This document shows positions 37,994 to 51,192 of a DNA stretch of 64,000 bases, in pieces. Source of the DNA: Apostichopus japonicus (lineage: Eukaryota; Echinodermata; Holothuroidea; Aspidochirotida; Stichopodidae); contig NC_092579.1 of the NCBI RefSeq assembly GCF_037975245.1, forward strand, positions 24,907,166 to 24,971,165, in the 5' to 3' direction. The position numbers and the translations under genes were made by a program. The notes below the pieces were generated by a model. That model was not told where the DNA came from, made no database searches, and saw only the letters and a program-made list of their open reading frames with translations. How positions within the stretch are numbered: position 1 is the first letter of the stretch; every line of letters begins with the position of its first letter.

Positions 37994-40950
37994 GCGGTAC
38001 CGATCAAAAGAATGTGCGGTACCGAAAAATCGAATGTACGTGCCGATCAAAAAATGTGCAAAACCGATCAATCGATTGTGCTGTGCCAATCAATCGAATG
38101 TGCGGTACCGATCAATCGATTGTGCTGTACCGATCAATCGATTGTTCGGTACCGATCAATCGAATGTGCGGTACCGATCAATCGAATATGCGGTACCGAT
38201 AAATCGAATGTGCGTTACCAATTAATCGACTGTGCTGTACCGATAAATCGAATGTGCGTTACCGGTCAATCGAATGTGCGGTACCGATCAATCGAATGTG
38301 CGGTACCGATAAATCGAATGTGCGTTACCAATTAATCGATTGTGCTGTACCGATAAATCGAATGTGCGGTACCGATCAATCGAATGTGCGTTACCGATCA
38401 ATCGTATATGCCGTACCGATTAATCGAATGTGGGGTACCTATCAATCGAATGTTCGGTACCGATCAATGGAATGTGCGGTGTCGATCAATCGAATGTGAC
38501 TTGGCGATAAATCGAATGTGCGGTACCGATCAATCGAATGTGCGTTACCGATAAAACGAATATGCAGTACCGATCAATCGAATGTTCGGTACCGATAAAT
38601 CGAATGTGCGTTACCAATTAATCGAATGTGCGGTACCGATCAATCGAATGTGCGTTACCTATTAATCGATTGAGCGGTACCGATCAATCGATTGTGCGAT
38701 ACCGATCAATCGAATGTGCGGTACCGATCAAACGAATGTGCGTTGCCGATAAATAGAAGGTGCTGTACCGATCAATCGATTGTTCGGTACCGATCAATCG
38801 AATGTTCGGTACCGATAAATAGAATGTGCGTTGCCAATAAATCGAATATGCGGTACCGATTAATCGAATGTGCGGTACCGATCAATCGAATGGGCAGTAC
38901 CGATCAACCCGATGTGCGGTATCGATCAATCGAATGTGCGGTACCAATTAATCGATTGTGCTGTACCGATCAATCGATTGTGCTGTGCCAATCGATCGAA
39001 TGTGCGGTACCGATAAAATTAATGTGCGGTATCGATCAATCGAATGTGCGGTACCGATAAATCGAATGTGCAGTACCGATCAATTGAATGTGCGTTGCCG
39101 ATAAATCGAATGTGTGTTACCGATCATTCGAATGTGCGATTGATCAAATGAATGTGCGGTACCGATCAATCGACTGTGTGGTACCGATCAATCGAATGTG
39201 CGGTTCCGATAAGTCGAATGTGCGGTACCGATCAATCGAATGTGCGGTTCCGATAAATAGAATGTGCGGTACCGATCAAAAGAATGTGCGGTACCGAAAA
39301 ATCGAATGTACGTGCCGATCAAAAAATGTGCAAAACCGATCAATCGATTGTGCTGTGCCAATCAATCGAATGTGCGGTACCGATCGATCGATTGTGCTGT
39401 ACCGATCAATCGATTGTTCGGTACCGATCAATCGAATGTGCGGTACCAATTAATCGATGGTGCTGTACCAATCAATCGATTGTTCGGTACCGATCAATCG
39501 AATGTGCGGTACCGATCAATCGAATGTGCGGTACCGATCAATCGAATGTGCGTTACCAATTAATGGATTCTGCTGTACCGAAAAATCGAATGTGCGTTAC
39601 CGGTGAATCGAATATGCGGTATCGATTACTCGAATGTGCGGTACCTATCAATCGAATGTTCGGTACCGATCAATGGAATGTGCGGTGTCGATCAATCGAA
39701 TGTGACTTGGCGATAAATCGAATGTGCGGTACCGATCAATCGAATGTGCGTTACCGATAAAACGAATATGCAGTACCGATCAATCGAATGTTCGGTACCG
39801 ATAAATCGAATGTGCGTTACCAATTAATCGAATGTGCGGTACCGATCAATCGAATGTGCGTTACCTATTAATCGATTGCGCGGTACCGATCAATCGATTG
39901 TGCGGTTCCGATAAGTCGAATGTGCGGTACCGATCAATCGATTGTTCGGTACCGATCAAAAGAATGTGCGGTACCGATCAATCGAATGTGCGTTACCGAT
40001 AAATCGAATGTGCGTTGCCGATAAATCGAATGTGTGTAACCGATCATTCGAATGTGCGATTGATCAAATGAATGTGCGGTACCGATCAATCGAATGTGTG
40101 GTACCGATCAATCGAATATGCGGTTCCGATAAGTCGAATGTGCGGTACCGATCAATCGAATGTGCGGTTCCGATAAATAGAATGTGCGGTACCGATCAAA
40201 AGAATGTGCGGTACCGATCAATCGAATATGCGGTACCGATAAATAGAATGTGCGTTGCCAATAAATCGAATATGCGGTACCGATTAATCGAATGTGCGGT
40301 ACCGATCAATCGAATGTGCAGTACCGATCAACCCAATGTGCGGTATCGATCAATCGAATGTGCGGTACCAATTAATCGATGGTGCTGTACCGATCAATCG
40401 ATTGTTCGGTACCGATCAATCGAATGTGCGGTACCGATCAATCGAATGTGCGGTACCGATAAATCGAATGTGCGTTATCAATTAATGGATTCTGCTGTAC
40501 CGAAAATCGAATGTGCATTACCGGTGAATCGAATGTGCGGTACCGATCAATCGAATGTGCAGTACCGATCAACCCAATGTGCGGTATCGATCAATCGAAT
40601 GTGCGGTACCAATTAATCGATTGTGCTGTACCGATCAATCGATTGTTCGGTACCGATCAATCGAATGTGCGGTACCGATCAATCGAATGTGTGTAACCGA
40701 TCATTCGAATGTGCGATTGATCAAATGAATGTGCGGTACCGATCAATCGAATGTGTGGTACCGATCAATCGAATGTGCGGTTCCGATAAGTCGAATGTGC
40801 GGTACCGATCAATCGAATGTGCGGTTCCGATAAATAGAATGTGCGGTACCGATCAAAAGAATGTGCGGTACCGATCAATCGAATATGCGGTACCGATAAA
40901 TAGAATGTGCGTTGCCAATAAATCGAATATGCGGTACCGATTAATCGAAT

Positions 40951-43610
40951 GTGCGGTACCGATCAATCGAATGTGCAGTACCGATCAACCCAATGTGCGG
41001 TATCGATCAATCGAATGTGCGGTACCAATTAATCGATGGTGCTGTACCGATCAATCGATTGTTCGGTACCGATCAATCGAATGTGCGGTACCGATCAATC
41101 GAATGTGCGGTACCGATAAATCGAATGTGCGTTATCAATTAATGGATTCTGCTGTACCGAAAATCGAATGTGCATTACCGGTGAATCGAATGTGCGGTAC
41201 CGATCAATCGAATGTGCAGTACCGATCAACCCAATGTGCGGTATCGATCAATCGAATGTGCGGTACCAATTAATCGATTGTGCTGTACCGATCAATCGAT
41301 TGTTCGGTACCGATCAATCGAATGTGCGGTACCGATCAATCGAATGTGCGGTACCGACAAATCGAATGTGCGTTACCAATATATGGATTCTGCTGTACCG
41401 AAAATCGAATGTGCATTACCGGTGAATCGAATGTGCGGTACCGATCAATAGAATGTGCGTTGCCGATAAATCGAATATGCGGTACCGATTAATCGAATGT
41501 GCGGTACCTTTCAATGGAATGTGCGGTACCGATCAATGGAATGTGCGTTGCCAATCAGTCGAATGTGCGGTACATTTAAATCAAATGTGCGGTACCGATA
41601 AATAGAATGTGCGGTACCGATAAATCGAATGTGCGTTACCAATTAATCGATTGTGCTGTACCGATAAATCGAATGTGCGTTACCGGTCAATCGAATGTGC
41701 GGTACCAATCAATCGAATGTGCGGTACCGATAAATCGAATGTGCGTTACCAATTAATCGATTGTGCTGTACCGATAAATCGAATGTGCGGTACCGATCAA
41801 TCGAATGTGCGTTGCCGATCAATCGAATATGCCGTACCGATTAATCGAATGTGGGGTACCTATCAATCGAATGTTCGGTAACGATCAATGGAATGTGCGG
41901 TGTCGATCAATCGAATGTGACTTGGCGATAAATCGAATGTGCGGTACCGATCAATCGAATGTGCGTTACCGATAAAACGAATATGCAGTACCGATCAATC
42001 GAATGTGCGTTACCTATTAATCGATTGAGCGGTACCGATCAACCCGATGTGCGGTATCGATCAATCGAATGTGCGGTACCAATTAATCGATTGTGCTGTA
42101 CCGATCAATCGATTGTTCAGTACCGATCAATCGAATGTGCGGTACCGATAAATCGAATGTGCGTTACCAATACATGGATTCTGCTGTACCGAAAAATCGA
42201 ATGTGCATTACCGGTGAATCGAATGTGCGGTACCGATCAATCGAATGTGCGTTGCCGATAAATCGAATATGCGGTACCGATTAATCGAATGTGCGGTACC
42301 TTTCAATGGAATGTGCGGTACCGATCAATGGAATGTGCGTTGCCGATCAGTCGAATGTGACTTGCCGATAAATCGAATTTGCGTTACCGATAAATCGATT
42401 GTGCTGTACCGATCAATCGAATGTGCGGTACCGATCAATCGAATATGCGGTACCGATAAATCGAATGTGTGTTACCAATTAATCGATTCTGCTGTACCGA
42501 TCAATCGATTGATCGGTACCGATCAATCGAATGTGCGGTACTGATAAATAGAATGTGCGTTGCCAATAAATCGAATATGCGGTACCGATTAATCGAATGT
42601 GCGGTACCGATCAATCGAATGGGCAGTACCGATCAACCCGATGTGCGGTATCGATCAATCGAATGTGCGGTACCAATTAATCGATTGTGCTGTACCGATC
42701 AATCGATTGTTCGGTACCGATCAATCGAATGTGCGGTACCGATCAATCGAATGTGCGGTACCGATAAATCGAATGTGCGTTACCAATTAATGGATTCTGC
42801 TGTACCGAAAAATCGAATGTGCAGTACCGGTGAATCGAATGTGCGGTACCGATCAATCGAATGTGCGTTGCCGATAAATCGAATATGCGGTACCGATTAA
42901 TCGAATGTGCGGTACCTTTCAATGGAATGTGCGGTACCGATCAATGGAATGTGCGTTGCCGATCAGTCGAATGTGACTTGCCGATAAATCGAATTTGCGT
43001 TACCGATAAATCGATTGTGCTGTACCGATCAGTCGATTGTTCGGTACCGATCAATCGAATGTGCAGTACCGATCAATCGAATGTGCGGTACCGATAAATC
43101 GAATGTGTGTTACCAATTAATCGATTCAGCTGTACCGATCAATCGATTGATCGGTACCGATCAATCGAATGTGCGGTACCGATGAATCGAATGTGCGTTA
43201 CCAATACATGGATTCTGCTGTACCGAAAAATCGAATGTGCGTTACCGTTGAATCGAATGTGCGGTACCGATCAATCGAATGTGCGTTGCCGATAAATAGA
43301 ATATGCGGTACCGATATTTCGGTACCGGTCAATTGAATGTGCGGTATCGATCAATCGAATGTGCGTTGCCGATAAATCGAGTATGCGGTACCGATTAATC
43401 GAATGTGCGGTACTGATCAATCGAATGTCCGGGACCGATAAATCGAATGTGCGGTACCGATCAAAAGAATGTGCGGTACCGAAAATTCGAATGTGCGTTG
43501 CCGATAAATCGAATGTGCGATTGATCAATCGAATGTGCGGTACCGATCAATCGAATGTGACTTGGCGAAAAATCGAATGTGCATGCCGATCAAAAAATGT
43601 GCAAAACCGA
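40951..43610 (+). repeat. Long-range copy of 12434-15075 (offset about 28.5 kb)
   Basis: Monomer order matches 12434-14323 at an offset of exactly 28,517 bp, then 28,561 bp after two extra monomers. Near 43510 two monomers are missing again relative to 14960. This is the third version of the 2,101-bp unit, and it includes both palindrome loci. It begins inside the 657-bp duplication family, so several duplication events overlap here. Confidence 0.85.
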
Positions 43611-43899
43611 TCAAGAGATTGTGCTGTGCCGATCAATCGAAATTGCGGTACCGATCAATCGATTGTGCTGTGCCGATCAATCGAATGTGCGATACCGATC
43701 AATCGAATGTGCTGTACCGATCAATCGAATGTGCGGTACCGATGAATCGAATGTGCGTTACCAATACATGGATTCTGCTGTACCGAAAAATCGAATGTGC
43801 GTTACCGGTGAATCGAATGTGCGGTATCGATCAATCGAATGTGCGGGATTGATAAATCGAATGTGCGTTACCGATCAATCGAATGTGCGGTACCGATAA

Positions 43900-44479
43900 A
43901 TCGAATGTGCGTTGCCGATAAATCGAATGTGTGTTACCGATAAATCGAATGTGCGATTGATCAAATGAATGTGCGGTACCGATCAATCGAATGTGTGGTA
44001 CCGATCAATCGAATGTGCGGTTCCGATAAGTCGAATGTGCGGTACATTTAAATCGAATGTGCGGTACCGATAAATAGAATATGCGGTACCGATTAACCGA
44101 ATGTGCGATGCCGATAAATCGAATGTGCGGTACCGATATATCAAATATGCGGTGTCTATCGATCGATTGTGCGGTACCGAACAATCGAATGTGAGGTACC
44201 GATAAATCAAATGTGCGGTATCGATCAATCGAATGTGCTGTACCGATCAATCGAAGGTGCAGTACCGATCAATCGAATATGCGGTACCGATAATTCAAAT
44301 GTGCGTTACCAATTAATCAATTGTGCTGTAACGATCAATCGATTGTTCGGTACTGATTAATCGAACGTGCAGTACCGATAAATCGTATGTCCGGTACCGA
44401 TCAATCGATTGTGCTGTACCGATCAATCGATTGTTCTGTACCGATCAATCGAATGTGCGGTACCGATCAATCGAATATG
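43900..44479 (+). repeat. Diverged satellite island between homogenised blocks
   Basis: This section is still built of monomers of about 22 bp, but many variants appear once only: GATTAACCGAATG, GCGATGCCG, GATATATCAAATATG, GTGTCTATCGATCG, GAACAATCGAATGTGAGG, and GTAACGATCAATCGATTG. I could not match its monomer order to any other place in the window. It looks like older sequence missed by recent duplications. Confidence 0.7.
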
Positions 44480-45139
44480 TGGTACCGATAAATCGAATGT
44501 GCGTTACCAATTAATCGATTGTGCTGTACCGATAAATCGAATGTGCGTTACCGGTCAATCGAATGTGCGGTACCGATCAATCGAATGTGCGGTACCGATA
44601 AATAGAATGTGCGTTACCAATTAATCGATTGTGCTGTACCGATAAATCGAATGAGCGGTACCGATCAATCGAATGTGCGTTGCCGATCAATCGAATATGC
44701 CGTACCGATTAATCGAATGTGGGGTACCTATCAATCGAATGTTCGGTACCGATCAATGGAATGTGCGGTGTCGATCAATCGAATGTGACTTGGCGATAAA
44801 TCGAATGTGCGGTACCGATAAATCGAATGTGCGTTACCGATAAAACGAATATGCAGTACCGATCAATCGAATGTTCGGTACCGATAAATCGAATGTGCGT
44901 TACCAATTAATCGAACGTGCGGTACCGATCAATCGAATGTGCGTTACCTATTAATCGATTGAGCGGTACCGATCAATCGATTGTGCGATACCGATCAATC
45001 GAATGTGCGGTACCGATCAAACGAATGTGCGGTACCGATAAATAGAATGTGCTGTACCGATCAATCGATTGTTCGGTACCGATCAATCGAATGTGCGGTA
45101 CCGATAAATAGAATGTGCTTTGCCAATAAATCGAATATG
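44480..45139 (+). repeat. 660-bp tandem HOR unit, copy 1 (30 monomers)
   Basis: The block repeats at 45140-45799 at a step of exactly 660 bp, so the 22-bp register is kept. I noticed about six single-base differences, including ATGAGCGG/ATGTGCGG (44654), CAATC/CAATT (44734), GATA/GATC (44820), GAACG/GAATG (44915) and GCTTTGCC/GCGTTGCC (45119). That suggests about 99% identity. Confidence 0.92.
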
Positions 45140-45799
45140 CGGTACCGATAAATCGAATGTGCGTTACCAATTAATCGATTGTGCTGTACCGATAAATCGA
45201 ATGTGCGTTACCGGTCAATCGAATGTGCGGTACCGATCAATCGAATGTGCGGTACCGATAAATAGAATGTGCGTTACCAATTAATCGATTGTGCTGTACC
45301 GATAAATCGAATGTGCGGTACCGATCAATCGAATGTGCGTTGCCGATCAATCGAATATGCCGTACCGATTAATCGAATGTGGGGTACCTATCAATTGAAT
45401 GTTCGGTACCGATCAATGGAATGTGCGGTGTCGATCAATCGAATGTGACTTGGCGATAAATCGAATGTGCGGTACCGATCAATCGAATGTGCGTTACCGA
45501 TAAAACGAATATGCAGTACCGATCAATCGAATGTTCGGTACCGATAAATCGAATGTGCGTTACCAATTAATCGAATGTGCGGTACCGATCAATCGAATGT
45601 GCGTTACCTATTAATCGATTGAGCGGTACCGATCAATCGATTGTGCGATACCGATCAATCGAATGTGCGGTACCGATCAAACGAATGTGCGGTACCGATA
45701 AATAGAATGTGCTGTACCGATCAATCGATTGTTCGGTACCGATCAATCGAATGTGCGGTACCGATAAATAGAATGTGCGTTGCCAATAAATCGAATATG
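45140..45799 (+). repeat. 660-bp tandem HOR unit, copy 2
   Basis: This is the second copy of the 30-monomer block. It then runs without a break into the long-range copy of the 17.4-20.95 kb region. The two copies differ mainly at single bases and by no visible indel. Confidence 0.92.
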
Positions 45800-48700
45800 C
45801 GGTACCGATTAATCGAATGTGCGGTACCGATCAATCGAATGGGCAGTACCGATCAACCCGATGTGCGGTATCGATCAATCGAATTTGCGGTACCAATTAA
45901 TCGATTGTGCTGTACCGATCAATCGATTGTTCAGTACCGATCAATCGAATGTGCGGTACCGATCAATCGATTGTTCGGTACCGATCAATCGAATGTGCGG
46001 TACCGATAAATAGAATGTGCGTTGCCAATAGATCGAATATGCGGTACCGATTAATCGAATGTGCGGTACCGATCACTCGAATGTGCAGTACCGATCAACC
46101 CAATGTGCGGTATCGATCAATCGAATGTGCGGTACCAATTTATCGAATGTGCGGTACCGATAAATCGAATGTGCGTTACCAATTAATCGATTCTGCTGTA
46201 CCGAAATATCAAATGTGCATTACCGGTGAATCGAATGTGCGGTAACGATCAATCGAATGTGCGTTGCCGATAAATAGAATATGCGGTACCGATTAATCGA
46301 ATGTGCGGTACCTTTCAATGGAATGTGCGGTAACGATCAATGGAATGTGCGTTGCCGATCAGTCGAATGTGACTTGACGATAAATCGAATGTGCGTTACC
46401 GATTAATAGAATGTGCGGTACCGATCAATCGAATGTGCAGTACCGATCAACCCGATGTGCGGTATCGATCAATCGAATGTGCGGTACCAATTAGTCGATG
46501 GTGCTGTACCGATCAATCGATTGTTCGGTACCGATCAATCGAATGTGCGGTACCGATCAATCGAATGTGCGGTACCGATCAATCGAATGTGCGTTACTAA
46601 TACATGGATTCTGCTGTACCGAAAAATCGAATGTGCGTTACCGGTAAATCGAATGTGCGGTACCGATCAATCGAATGTGCGTTGCCGATAAGTAGAATAT
46701 GCGGTACCGATATTTCGGTACCGGTCAATTGAATGTGCGGTACCGATCAATCGAATGTGCGGTACCGATAAATCGAATGTGTGTTACCAATTAATCGATT
46801 CTGCTGTACCGATCAATCGATTGCTCGGTACGGATCAATCGAATGTGCGGTACCGATAAATAGAATGTGCGTTGCCAATAAATCGAATATGCGGTACCTA
46901 TTAATCGAATGTGCGGTACCGATCAATCGAATGTGCAGTACCGATCAACCCAATGTGCGGTATCGATCAATCGAATGTGCGGTACAAATTAATCGAATGT
47001 GCGGTACCGATAAATCGAATGTGCGTTACCAATTAATGGATTCTGCTGTACTGAAAAATCGAATGTGCATTACCGGTGAATCGAATGTGCGGTACCGATC
47101 AATCGAATGTGCGTTGCCGATAAATCGAATATGCGGTACCGATTAATCGAATGTGCGGTACCTTTCAATGGAATGTGCGGTACCGATCAATGGAATGTGC
47201 GTTGCCGATCAGTCGAATGTGACTTGCCGATAAATCGAATGTGCGTTACCGATTAATAGAATGTGCGGTACCGATCAATCGAATGTGCAGTACCGATCAA
47301 ACCGATGTGCGGTATCGATCAATCGAATGTGCGGTACCAATTAGTCGATGGTGCGTACCGATCAATCGATTGTTCGGTACCCATCAATCGAATGTGCGGT
47401 ACCGATGAATCGAATGTGCGGTACCGATGAATCGAATGTGCGTTACCAATACATGGATTCTGCTGTACCGAAAAATCGAATGTGCGTTACCGGTGAATCG
47501 AATGTGCGGTACCGATCAATCGAATGTGCGTTGCCGATAAATAGAATATGCGGTACCGATATTTCGGTACCGGTCAATTGAATGTGCGGTACCGATCAAT
47601 CGAATGTGCGCTGCCGATAAATCGAGTATGCGGTACCGATTAATCGAATGTGCGGTACTGATCAATCGAATGTGCGGGACCGATCAATCGAATGTGCGGT
47701 ACCGATCAAAATAATGTGCGGTACCGAAAAATCGAATGTGCGTTGCCGATAAATCGAATGTGTGTTACCGATCAATTGAATGTGCGATTGATCAATCGAA
47801 TGTGCGGTACCGATCAATCGAATGTGACTTGGCGAAAAATCGAATGTGCATGCCGATCAATCGAATGTGCAAAACCGATCAATAGATTGTGCTGTGCCAA
47901 TCAATCGAATGTGCGGTACCGATCAATCGATTGTGCTGTACCGATCAATCGATTGTTCGTTACCGATCAAAAGAATGTGCGGTACCGATCAATCGAATGT
48001 GCGGTACCGATAAATCGAATGTGCGTTACCAATTAATCGATTGTGCTGTACCGATCAATCGAATGTGCGGTACCGATCAATCGAATGTGCGGTACCTATC
48101 AATCGAATGTGCGGTACCGATCAATGGAATGTGCGTTGACGATCAATCGAATGTGACTTGGCGATAAATCGAATGTGCGGTACCGATCAATCGAATGTGC
48201 GGTACCGATAAATCGATTGTGCGGTACCGATCAATCGAATATGCGGTACCGATCAATCCAATGTGGGGAACCGATCAATCTAACTTGCGGAATCCGTTTA
48301 ATCGAATGTTCGGTATCGATCAATCGAATGTGCGGAACCGATAACTCGAATGTGCGTTGCCGATCAATCAAATGTGCGGTACCGATCAATCGAATTTGCG
48401 GTACCGATCAACCGATTGTGCCGTACCGATTAATCGAATGTACGGTACCTATCAATCGAATATGCGGTACCGAGTAATAGATTGTTCGGTACCGATCAAT
48501 CGAATGTGCGGAACCGATCAATCGAATATGCGGAATCCGATTAATCGAATGTGCGGTACCGATCAATGGAATGTGCGGTACCGATTAATAGAATGTGCGT
48601 TGCCGATCAGTCAAATGTGACTTGGCGATAAATCGAATGTGCGGTACGGATAAATCGAATGTGCGATACCGATCAATCGAATGTGCGGTACCGATAAATC

Positions 48701-48865
48701 GAATGTGCGTTGCCGATCAATCGAATGTGCGGTACCGATAAATCGGATGTTCGTTGCCTATGAATCGAATGTGCGTTACCGATTAATCGATTGTGCTGTA
48801 CCGATCAATCGATTGTGCTGTGCCAATCAATCGAATGTGCGGTACCGATAAAATTAATGTGCGGT
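45575..48865 (+). repeat. Long-range copy of 17402-20954 (offset 28.2 to 27.9 kb)
   Basis: Monomer order matches 17402-17780 at an offset of 28,173 bp. A 286-bp gap (exactly 13 monomers) near 45950 changes the offset to 27,887 bp, and one extra monomer near 46556 makes it 27,909 bp. Together with 40951-43610 this forms a collinear second copy of about 12.4-20.95 kb. The match stops near 48865, where GCGGTGTCG faces GCGGTATCG. Confidence 0.87.
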
Positions 48866-51192
48866 GTCGATCAATCGAATGTGACTTGGCGATAAATCGA
48901 ATGTGCGGTACCGATCAATCGAATGTGCGTTACCGATAAAACGAATATGCAGTACCGATCAATCGAATGTTCGGTACCGATAAATCGAATGTGCGTTACC
49001 AATTAATCGAATGTGCGGTACCGATCAATCGAATGTGCGTTACCTATTAATCGATTGCGCGGTACCGATCAATCGATTGTGCGGTTCCGATAAGTCGAAT
49101 GTTCGGTACCGATCAATCGATTGTTCGGTACCGATCAAAAGAATGTGCGGTACCGATCAATCGAATGTGCGGTACCGATAAATCGAATGTGCGTTACCAA
49201 TTAATCGATTGTGCTGTACCGATCAATCGAATGTGCGGTACCGATCAATCGAATGTGCGGTACCTATCAATCGAATGTGCGGTACCGATCAATCGAATGT
49301 GCGGTACCGATAAATCGAATGTGCAGTACCGATCAATCGAATGTGCGGGACTGATAAATCGAATGTGCGTTCCCGATAAATCGAATGTGCGTTGCCGATA
49401 AATCGAATGTGTGTAACCGATCAATCGAATGTGCGATTGATCAAATGAATGTGCGGTACCGATCAATCGAATGTGTGGTACCGATCAATCGAATGTGCGG
49501 TTCCGATAAGTCGAATGTGCGGTACATTTAAATCGAATGTGCGGTACCGATAAATAGAATGTGCGGTACCGATCAAAAGAATGTGCGGTACCGAATAATC
49601 GAATGTACGTGCCGATCAAAAAATGTGCAAAACCGATCAATCGATTGTGCTGTGCCAATCAATCGAATGTGCGGTACCGATCAATCGATTGTGCTGTACC
49701 GATCAATCGATTGTTCGGTACCGATCAATCGAATGTGCGGTACCGATCAATCGAATATGCGGTACCGATAAATCGAATGTGCGTTACCAATTAATCGACT
49801 GTGCTTTACCGATAAATCGAATGTGCGTTACCGGTCAATCGAATGTGCGGTACCGATCAATCGAATGTGCGGTACCGATAAATCGAATGTGCGTTACCAA
49901 TTAATCGATTGTGCTGTACCGATAAATCGAATGTGCGGTACCGATCAATCGAATGTGCGTTGCCGATCAATCGTATATGCCGTACCGATTAATCGAATGT
50001 GGGGTACCTATCAATCGAATGTTCGGTACCGATCAATGGAATGTGCGGTGTCGATCAATCGAATGTGACTTGGCGATAAATCGAATGTGCGGTACCGATC
50101 AATCGAATGTGCGTTACCTATTGATCGATTGAGCGGTACCGATCAATCGATTGTGCGATACCGATCAATCGAATGTGCGGTACCGATCAAACGAATGTGC
50201 GTTACCGATAAATAGAAGGTGCTGTACCGATCAATCGATTGTTCGGTACCGATCAATCGAATGTTCGGTACCGATAAATAGAATGTGCGTTGCCAATAAA
50301 TCGAATATGCGGTACCGATTAATCGAATGTGCGGTACCGATCAATCGAATGGGCAGTACCGATCAACCCGATGTGCGGTATCGATCAATCGAATGTGCGG
50401 TACCAATTAATCGATTGTGCTGTACCGATCAATCGAATGTGCGGTACCGATAAAATTAATGTGCGGTATCGATCAATCGAATGTGCGGTACCGATAAATC
50501 GAATGTGCAGTACCGATCAATCGAATGTGCGGGACTGATAAATCGAATGTGCGTTACCGATAAATCGAATGTGCGTTGCCGATAAATCGAATGTGTGTAA
50601 CCGATCATTCGAATGTGCGATTGATCAAATGAATGTGCGGTACCGATCAATCGAATGTGTGGTACCGATCAATCGAATGTGCGGTTCCGATAAGTCGAAT
50701 GTGCGGTACCGATCAATCGAATGTGCGGTTCCGATAAATAGAATGTGCGGTACCGATCAAAAGAATGTGCGGTACCGAAAAATCGAATGTACGTGCCGAT
50801 CAAAAAATGTGCAAAACCGATCAATCGATTGTGCTGTGCCAATCAATCGAATGTGCGGTACCGATCGATCGATTGTGCTGTACCGATCAATCGATTGTTC
50901 GGTACCGATCAATCGAATGTGCGGTACCAATTAATCGATGGTGCTGTACCGATCAATCGATTGTTCGGTACCGATCAATCGAATGTGCGGTACCGATCAA
51001 TCGAATGTGCGGTACCGATCAATCGAATGTGCGTTACCAATTAATGGATTCTGCTGTACCGAAAAATCGAATGTGCGTTACCGGTGAATCGAATATGCGG
51101 TACCGATTACTCGAATGTGCGGTACCTATCAATCGAATGTTCGGTACCGATCAATGGAATGTGCGGTGTCGATCAATCGAATGTGACTTGGC
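48866..51192 (+). repeat. Mosaic satellite block
   Basis: This block reads as pieces of others: 48866-49130 is like 22890-23155, 49300-50090 is like 21000-21720 and 26800-27560, and 50151-51280 is like 54195-55324 (offset 4,044 bp). Switches fall at shared monomers, so exact breakpoints cannot be placed by eye. No unique DNA is present. Confidence 0.75.
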
